Source: Candidatus Bathyarchaeota archaeon (lineage in GTDB: Archaea; Thermoproteota; Bathyarchaeia; Bathyarchaeales; Bathycorpusculaceae). From it: a stretch of DNA of 64,000 nucleotides. Made by a program: the position numbers and the translations under genes. The stretch is taken from positions 310,001 through 374,000 of the forward strand of contig JAOZHX010000017.1 of assembly GCA_026014665.1 (NCBI GenBank). Reading direction: 5' to 3'. Of this stretch, positions 58,952 through 64,000 are shown one piece after another. The notes under the pieces are model-generated. The model was not told the origin of the DNA and did no database searches. It worked only from the letters and a program-made list of their open reading frames with translations. Each line of letters begins with the position of its first letter. Within the stretch, counting starts at the first letter, position 1.

Positions 58952-59293
58952 ATGAGTGAAAGCAACCGCACTCTGTTGACAATCGGCGTCTTCTTCCTAA
59001 CCATAGTAGTCGCCATACTGCTCTACGCTGCCCAACTCATCGATTGGCCGCTGATTGTTCCAGTTGTTTTGCTGCTCTCAGGTTTATGGATGCTGGCGCT
59101 GGGCGCAATAAGGGAAAGCAAACCCGTCAAATATGAACGCAGTGGATTTAGCACCATGGCGCTGGGGCTGGTTGCAATCGCTGTCGGCGGAGCCTGGTTT
59201 TTAGCAGTGCTCAATTTGTGGATTTACGCGATAGTGGTAATCCTAATAGTAGTCGCAGCCCTAGCAATCGCAGCAGCCCTAAAACGCAAATAA
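58952..59293 (+). CDS. Small membrane protein with four helices
   Basis: The 113-residue product has hydrophobic segments at about 7-27, 33-51, 67-85 and 88-108, with a short RESKPVKYERS loop in between and the tail KRK. The ATG at 58952 follows GAGG at 58941-58944 (in-frame GTG at 58949). It is last in the SPFH operon and could anchor that complex, as small membrane partners do in Lia/Psp-type systems. This is inference from position. A T-rich terminator follows. Confidence 0.7.
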   Translation: MSESNRTLLTIGVFFLTIVVAILLYAAQLIDWPLIVPVVLLLSGLWMLALGAIRESKPVKYERSGFSTMALGLVAIAVGGAWFLAVLNLWIYAIVVILIVVAALAIAAALKRK

Positions 59294-59302
59294 CCTTCCA
59301 AA

Positions 59303-59316
59303 TTTTTTTTTCTTAT
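59303..59316 (+). terminator. Poly-T terminator of the SPFH operon
   Basis: A run of nine T followed by CTTATTTC begins 9 bases after the stop at 59293. Confidence 0.5.
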
Positions 59317-59406
59317 TTCTTAGCGTTAACAAATCTATTTACACAGGTTAGTGGTCCCTTAGGCAAAGGCTGCAAAAGCTACACGGAACAATTTTTCGAT
59401 TATATT

Positions 59407-59420
59407 GGAAACTTTATACT
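59407..59420 (+). promoter_or_regulatory. Promoter-like element pointing into the SIS gene 3' end
   Basis: GGAAACTTTATACT matches the AAACTTTATA boxes seen elsewhere in the window. No plus-strand gene follows; transcripts would begin near 59446 and run antisense to the 3' end of the SIS-domain gene. Confidence 0.3.
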
Positions 59421-59459
59421 GTTGAGGTCCCTATAGGACATACGCAGGTCACCAAATGC

Positions 59460-60614
59460 TTACTCTGTTATTGAGTGGTACCAGCTTAGGATGTATTCAG
59501 GCAGGTCTAAGCCTCTTTGCGTGAGCCTTTCCGCCAGTTTGACGGGCAATGGGCTGAGAACGTATGCTGCTCGAGTGTAGAACCTTCTCGGAATGCCTAC
59601 TCTGGGTTCTTCGGGCAACACAATTTTGAGGTCGGATTTCTTGGCTAATGGTGAGTTGTCGCAGGCAGTTATTGCTAAAACTGACCCGTTGAATTTCTTG
59701 AGGGCGTCACACCATAACAGGACAGGTTTGGTTTCGCCTGTGTAAGAAATTAGAATTTCGACGTCGCCAGCTCTTGGTCTTGGTGTGTTGACGCCTCGCG
59801 CCATGAACACATTATCGCCTAAGAAGCTTTTGATGTGGAAGAGCCGTATGCCAGTCATTTGAGCAACTTGATTTGCCGTTCCTTTTCCGCCCAAGAAAAC
59901 GTTGGTTCCCCTCTCAAGCATGTCTACAAGGCGAGTGTAGGTTTCTGACTCAACATTGGCGTCGATTAAGTTGCCGATAATTTCGAATTCTTCCTCGCAT
60001 AGCTTAAAAATCCCATCTACGTCGAATCCTCGGAAGAACGCTTCAATCATCATGTTGAGCAATTCAAGCGTTCCCAACTCAAAGATATCACCCATTATCC
60101 CTGTTTCACTGTAAACAGCAGAGGGCTTAGATTTTCCGCGCCCTTCAATTTGGACAACGTTGCCGTACCTCTTTGTGACCTGAGCCAGAGGCGATTCTAG
60201 GTTCGACGTTAACAACCCCATGGAAAAACGGTCTGTTCCTTTCTCGTCAATGTACATTGAAAGGTCTTGAGCCATAACAAGCGGATCGTTGGATGAGCCA
60301 CTGCCTGAATTCATCAAGAGAAGCGTTTTCTTGAAGCGTTTCTCCAAATCCATGGCTGCATCGTACATGTTTTTGCCTGGAAAACCTGGATCGTCGGGTG
60401 TCAAAACAACTTTTTGTCTAGTGTCAGTTTTGCCTCGGGTAAGTAGGCTCATGGCTGCGTTTAACGAGTAGAGTGAGCGTCCTGAGCCGCTGCAGATTAT
60501 GCATTCAGCCGCCTTCAATTCTTCATAGAATAACTCTAAGCTGCTTTTATTTATCGCAAGTATGTTGTCGCGTATTTTGTTAGCAAAGCCTATGGTGCTT
60601 ATGGTTGCTTTCAT
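59460..60614 (-). CDS. Double SIS-domain phosphosugar isomerase-like protein
   Basis: The 384-residue product has two SIS domains: the first at about 30-190 (AECIICSGSGRSLYSLNAA; LLLMNSGSGSSND) and the second at about 225-365 (NVFLGGKGTANQVAQM; VEILISYTGETKPV). The G-S-G-x-S phosphosugar-binding motifs appear in both. The layout recalls the isomerase half of GlmS and archaeal glucosamine isomerases, but the GARP and IPRRFYTR region is distinct. It might interconvert a sugar phosphate for the surface-glycan pathway. ATG 60614 is chosen; GTG 60635 is in frame. Confidence 0.78.
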   Translation of the reverse strand: MKATISTIGFANKIRDNILAINKSSLELFYEELKAAECIICSGSGRSLYSLNAAMSLLTRGKTDTRQKVVLTPDDPGFPGKNMYDAAMDLEKRFKKTLLLMNSGSGSSNDPLVMAQDLSMYIDEKGTDRFSMGLLTSNLESPLAQVTKRYGNVVQIEGRGKSKPSAVYSETGIMGDIFELGTLELLNMMIEAFFRGFDVDGIFKLCEEEFEIIGNLIDANVESETYTRLVDMLERGTNVFLGGKGTANQVAQMTGIRLFHIKSFLGDNVFMARGVNTPRPRAGDVEILISYTGETKPVLLWCDALKKFNGSVLAITACDNSPLAKKSDLKIVLPEEPRVGIPRRFYTRAAYVLSPLPVKLAERLTQRGLDLPEYILSWYHSITE

Positions 60615-60758
60615 GTGAACGGCATCTCGGCTCACTGTTGTTTCAAATCACTATATTATGTTTGCGATTGGTGTATAACAGACTAAGCGGTTAAATTAAA
60701 AATCGAGATAACTAATAACTAAAAATTTTAGAAGCTCTTGCACGCTGGGTTCCCTGTG

Positions 60759-60959
60759 TTATTCTCTGCCTTCGGGAGATTTATGTTCAGTCAACATGTG
60801 CCTGTCCATTTGGGCGTGCGTTTTGAAGGCTTTGCCGCATATTTGGCAAATTACTTTGCCGACTTCTATGCCACGAATTGGTTCTTCATGCAGTGGAGGA
60901 GCTTGGGGCAGTTTAGAGCGGTTTTTGACTTTTTGGCCGTAAGGCGGTTTTCTCTCCAT
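60759..60959 (-). CDS. Small C2H2 zinc-finger protein
   Basis: The 66-residue product ends in a textbook C2H2 finger: ICQICGKAFKTHAQMDRHML-TEH, with C-x2-C-x12-H-x4-H spacing. The N-terminal half is basic (ERKPPYGQKVKNRSK), fitting DNA or RNA binding. ATG 60959 is taken as start; the upstream open frame runs into the dispersed repeat and has no protein character. Single-finger proteins of this sort are known in Thermoproteota and may be transcription factors. There is no obvious operon partner. Confidence 0.7.
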   Translation of the reverse strand: MERKPPYGQKVKNRSKLPQAPPLHEEPIRGIEVGKVICQICGKAFKTHAQMDRHMLTEHKSPEGRE

Positions 60960-61349
60960 AACAGTGCACTTCACTATAAGAGGCTTCGCTGTTCTCTTAA
61001 AGGTATGTGATTTCAGCCAGAAATAACAACGCTCCTTAAGCTCCTTAAACGGGAAATAAAAAGATGGGACTTGTCGGTGGCTAAGTTCTGTTGGTGAAGT
61101 GGGTTTTGTGAGTGCTGATAGCGTTGATGGTCGTTTTCTCTCTTTATGTGGGTGTTGCAGTTTTTGGGGCGCCACAAGATGGCTTGTGGTTGGGGTTGCT
61201 TTTTGGGTTTGGTTTATTTTTCTGTTTTTGTTTTGTGTGTGGAACCATGTTTTCTCCACATGCCCTGCATGGCTTCATGTTGAAAGCGCTGTGGTGTGGT
61301 GACCAGCGCCCATAAGACTCTGGGTTAACGAGAAAGTTTTGGTTTACTG
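60960..61349. other. Intergenic region holding dispersed repeat copy 2
   Basis: These 390 bases between the C2H2 gene and the DUF996 gene (both minus strand) contain the repeat at 61148-61303. The remainder shows no gene I can support. Confidence 0.4.
61148..61303 (+). repeat. Dispersed GT-rich repeat, copy 2
   Basis: This is the counterpart of 26743-26912. Shared blocks include GGTGTTGCAG/GGTGTGGGAG, GCCACA, TGGCTTGT/TGGTTTGT, TTTGGGTTTGG, TTTTTCTGTTT and TGTTGAAAGC, in the same order and spacing. It may be a structured RNA or a decayed mobile sequence. Confidence 0.55.
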
Positions 61350-62006
61350 TTATGGTGGGGGAAGTTGCCTTCCGCAGCGTGGACAGAAGACTGCAGTTGC
61401 ATCGACGGGTGCGCCGCAGTTAGGGCAGAACCGTGTTCCCTGAGCGGGGGGTGGCATGGCTGTGGGTGTGGGCGGTCCGTAGGCATATGGCAGTTTCATG
61501 GTGAAGAATGCTATTGCCGCAATCAGCCAAGCGATGAATATGAACAGTAAGCCGATGAAGACTATCGTGAGGATGGCGCCAACAAAGAGCAGGGTTCCTG
61601 CCGTCCTGAAGAGTTGTTCACCTGTATGGTTTGCAAGCGCGTAAAAGCATCGCCTGAAATTTAGAGCCATCAGCAAGAAGAAGACGAAGATAACCGCTAT
61701 AACTGCGAGTAAAGCCAACGTACCTAATCCTGCTCTGATTAACGAACCTGAGGATATGCCGCTTAAAACTCCGGTTAGGGCTGTTCCAATTAATCTTGCA
61801 GAGAGAGCTATTATGGCGATGACGCCGAAGATGACGCCTCGAACAGCATTCTGGTATATGGTGTCATCCCTGTAGTATTCTGAGAGACCTTTTAAGCCAA
61901 TCAAGAGAAGTATTATGCCGATTATGCCTACCACAGGGGCAGCGCTGAAAATAAGCAGTACGGTACCTATGCCGGCTAAAATTTTACTTGATTCAACTGA
62001 ACTCAA
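61350..62006 (-). CDS. DUF996 membrane protein with C-terminal zinc ribbon
   Basis: TTG 62006 with GAGGCGTT upstream gives 218 residues. The N-terminus SSVESSKILAGIG with VVGIIGIILLLIGLKGLSEYY is the DUF996 pattern. There are about four hydrophobic helices up to residue 170, a Pro-rich linker (PPTPTAMPPPAQGT), and a C-terminal zinc ribbon with CPNCG and CPRCG. Zinc ribbons at the end of membrane proteins are common in this lineage; the same motif closes the SPFH protein at 57963. The function is unknown. Confidence 0.8.
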   Translation of the reverse strand: MSSVESSKILAGIGTVLLIFSAAPVVGIIGIILLLIGLKGLSEYYRDDTIYQNAVRGVIFGVIAIIALSARLIGTALTGVLSGISSGSLIRAGLGTLALLAVIAVIFVFFLLMALNFRRCFYALANHTGEQLFRTAGTLLFVGAILTIVFIGLLFIFIAWLIAAIAFFTMKLPYAYGPPTPTAMPPPAQGTRFCPNCGAPVDATAVFCPRCGRQLPPP

Positions 62007-62181
62007 AACATAACGCCTCAACACAGGGCAGTAAACGCTTGAATAAAAAAGTTTTGCAGAAATTTTGGTGTGCATATCAAGATGGCGTTGAAATGAATGA
62101 GTGACCACCAATCAATCCTTGCCTGTTAAGGGTAACACTAAATAAACTACGTACATCATACCGAAATAGGAGAAATCATTA

Positions 62182-63714
62182 TTGACTAGCAACGTAGAAT
62201 CTGCCTACAAGGAGCTTCTTTCTAAATTCAAAGACATAATGGTGTTATCGACCGCTCAAGGCATCATCCACTGGGACATGGAAACCATGATGCCGCCCAA
62301 AGCCGTCGAACAACGTAGCCAACAGCTGGCGTTGTTGAGCCGTCTGCACCATAAACTCGCCACTGACCCAGACATAGGCAAACTTCTCAAAACCATCCAA
62401 ACAAGCCTTGACTATGAGAGCATGGGACAAGTTGAAAAACGCAACCTCTACCTCATAAACAAAAGCTACCAAGAACAAACGGCGCTGCCTGAAAGGCTTG
62501 TCTCTGAGCTTTCCATGCAAGAAGCCATCACGGTGAATTTGTGGAAAAAGGCGAAAGCAAAAAAGGACTTCAACCTATACAAAGCTGACCTCAAAAAACT
62601 CCTCGACCTTAGCAAACAAGCCGCCGAAATCCTGATGAAAGTAAAAGAAACTAAAACCCCCTATGAAGCTCTCATCGATAACTTTGAACCAAAGATGCCC
62701 GCGCAAACCATAACCGAAACGTTCAATCAGCTATTAGCAGGGCTAAAACCTCTTATAGCCAAAATTGAGAGCTGTCAAACCAAACCCTCGACCGACATTC
62801 TTAATTGTCCTGTGCCGGTTGAGGAGCAACGAAAGATTGCCCAACTCATAACCCAAATGCTTGGCTACGACACCGTCTCAGCGGCGGCTTGCGGAAGGAT
62901 CGATGAAACAGAGCATCCCTTTACCTCAGGTTGCTATGATGATGTCCGTATAACTACTCACTACCATCCCGACAATTTTTCAAGCTCCATCTTCTCGGTG
63001 CTGCATGAGACTGGACATGCAATCTATGAGAAAAACCTCAACCAAGAATGGAAATACCAGCCTGTCGGCTCCACATGTTCCTTTGGCATCCATGAATCCC
63101 AATCTAGATTCTACGAGAACATAATCGGGCGCTCCCAAGAGTTTTGGGCGAGCTTTTTGCCGAAAATCAGGCAAACCTCATCAGCCCTATCCAACGTTGA
63201 GTTAGAGCCCTTCGTTCAAGCCATAAACAGGGTTGAGCGCTCAAAAATACGCATCGAAGCTGACGAAGTGACCTACAGCATCCATATAATCATCCGCTTT
63301 GAACTGGAACGGGATCTCTTTGCAGACAAACTCAATATAGACGAGTTGCCTCAGGCGTGGAACCAAAAATACGCCGATTACTTAGACGTCAAAATACAAA
63401 ACGATTCTGAAGGCGTCATGCAAGATACACATTGGGCAAGCGGACTGTACGGTTATTTCCCAAGCTATGCATTGGGTAACATCTACAGCGGACAAATCAG
63501 AACAGCCCTCACCAAAACCGCACCAAACTGGCTCAATCAACTATCAGAGGGAAACCTCCAAACCGTCAACGAATGGCTAAAGGACAACATCCATTCCAAA
63601 GGCGACCTCTATGATCCCCAAGAGCTCATCAAATTAGCGACGGGGCAAGAATTGGATTCTCAGCCTTTCCTACAATACCTAAACGAAAAGTACGCCAGAC
63701 TCTATGGGTTCTGA
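62182..63714 (+). CDS. Carboxypeptidase Taq-type metallopeptidase (M32)
   Basis: The 510-residue, mostly helical product has the M32 zinc motif HETGH at residues 275-279 with the third ligand Glu in ESQSRFYEN (HESQ, about 305-313), plus the family signatures HWDMET near residue 30, DVRITTHY at about 254-261 and the C-terminal GxYxGQIRTAL. It removes C-terminal amino acids from peptides in the cytoplasm. The start is TTG 62182 with AGGAGA upstream. The length is normal. It is followed by a small convergent membrane-protein gene overlapping by 13 bases. Confidence 0.93.
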   Translation: MTSNVESAYKELLSKFKDIMVLSTAQGIIHWDMETMMPPKAVEQRSQQLALLSRLHHKLATDPDIGKLLKTIQTSLDYESMGQVEKRNLYLINKSYQEQTALPERLVSELSMQEAITVNLWKKAKAKKDFNLYKADLKKLLDLSKQAAEILMKVKETKTPYEALIDNFEPKMPAQTITETFNQLLAGLKPLIAKIESCQTKPSTDILNCPVPVEEQRKIAQLITQMLGYDTVSAAACGRIDETEHPFTSGCYDDVRITTHYHPDNFSSSIFSVLHETGHAIYEKNLNQEWKYQPVGSTCSFGIHESQSRFYENIIGRSQEFWASFLPKIRQTSSALSNVELEPFVQAINRVERSKIRIEADEVTYSIHIIIRFELERDLFADKLNIDELPQAWNQKYADYLDVKIQNDSEGVMQDTHWASGLYGYFPSYALGNIYSGQIRTALTKTAPNWLNQLSEGNLQTVNEWLKDNIHSKGDLYDPQELIKLATGQELDSQPFLQYLNEKYARLYGF

Positions 63715-63893
63715 GCGACCGGTTTTTTAGTGATTTCCCTGTAGATGTAAACCGCGACATAGACGATGATTGAGCCGATGAAGAGGAAGACGCCGGTGTA
63801 ACCGACCACAGCGTTATAATAGTTAGCGCCGTAGAGGAAGAGTAGAAAACCAAGAGCAAATACGCCAAGTAAGGTCCAATCAAGCCAAGACAT
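63702..63893 (-). CDS. Small two-helix membrane protein, 63 aa
   Basis: The product has two hydrophobic helices, at about 5-22 (DWTLLGVFALGFLLFLYG) and 30-50 (VVGYTGVFLFIGSIIVYVAV), and the tail YREITKKPVAQNP. The ATG at 63893 is clear, with GGGGGAAC upstream. Its 3' end overlaps the carboxypeptidase gene by 13 bases. No family is recognised. An overlapping frame at 63629-63883 is a shadow. Confidence 0.65.
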   Translation of the reverse strand: MSWLDWTLLGVFALGFLLFLYGANYYNAVVGYTGVFLFIGSIIVYVAVYIYREITKKPVAQNP

Positions 63894-64000
63894 CAGAGTT
63901 CCCCCGTCGAATTAGGCATTCAATACCAGCCTTCAAAATATAAAGATTTACCGCAGAAAGGTTAACCCTTAGCAGATTCATCGCAGACAAAACTCCATTA

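Noticed and set aside
60960-61259. N-terminal extension of the C2H2 protein to 166 residues
   Set aside because: The added residues come from the dispersed repeat and have Lys/Thr/Pro low complexity. The ATG at 60959 is more sensible.
1-64000. tRNA genes, CRISPR arrays, transposases
   Set aside because: I looked for T-loop consensus sequences, regular direct repeats and transposase motifs and found none that held up. A tRNA with introns could still be missed by eye.

Overview
The window is archaeal chromosome. Markers seen here are the archaeal RNA polymerase subunit P, the wyosine enzyme Taw1, a translin homologue, a DGGGP-synthase-type UbiA prenyltransferase beside a tetraether-synthase-like radical SAM protein, the archaeal cobalamin enzymes CobY and CobZ, and AAACTTTATA-type TATA boxes. 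The gene complement and the many small zinc-ribbon and PQQ-propeller surface proteins suggest an anaerobic Thermoproteota member, most likely Bathyarchaeia. That placement is inference. I found no rRNA, no convincing tRNA, no CRISPR array and no complete mobile element.

Layout. 0-6.7 kb: the start of endonuclease III, two PP-loop (Dph6-type) paralogues around two tandem B12-binding-type radical SAM proteins, and surface or membrane proteins. 7-15.9 kb: CbiB, a large secreted glycosidase-like protein whose frame continues past one amber codon into the next gene, a methyltransferase, a giant PQQ-propeller surface protein and the cobalamin-type threonine-phosphate decarboxylase. 16-25.2 kb: three glycosyltransferases (+), then on the minus strand a radical SAM/SPASM plus DUF362 pair and a GalE-like, UbiA, Tes-like operon for ether lipids. 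25.2-33.5 kb: two separate cobS-cobY cassettes, cobZ, cobT and a third Dph6-type gene, with glycosylation genes between them. 33.5-35.5 kb: remains of secreted proteins, including a frameshifted kelch gene. 35.5-46.3 kb: information-processing genes (MetG-like tRNA-binding protein, endonuclease V, translin, Taw1, RpoP, Trm5, Trm112-like) and two more surface proteins. 46.3-52.7 kb: a minus-strand sugar-nucleotide operon headed by GMP synthase. 52.8-64 kb: Lrp and PadR regulators, a flippase-like protein, a FAD dehydrogenase, a zinc-ribbon/coiled-coil/SPFH/membrane operon, a double-SIS protein, a small C2H2 protein, a DUF996 protein and an M32 carboxypeptidase.

How they fit. Late cobalamin assembly is almost complete here (CbiB, Thr-P decarboxylase, CobY, CobT, CobS, CobZ) and would serve the two B12-type radical SAM enzymes. 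Sugar-nucleotide synthesis, five glycosyltransferases, a flippase-like protein and the ether-lipid operon together suggest a heavily glycosylated surface on a tetraether membrane. The observations most worth following are the in-frame amber codon at 9906, the Dph6-like gene inside a cobalamin operon behind an 18-bp palindrome, the GalE-UbiA-Tes operon, the ZnR-coiled coil-SPFH-TM operon, and two dispersed non-coding repeats.
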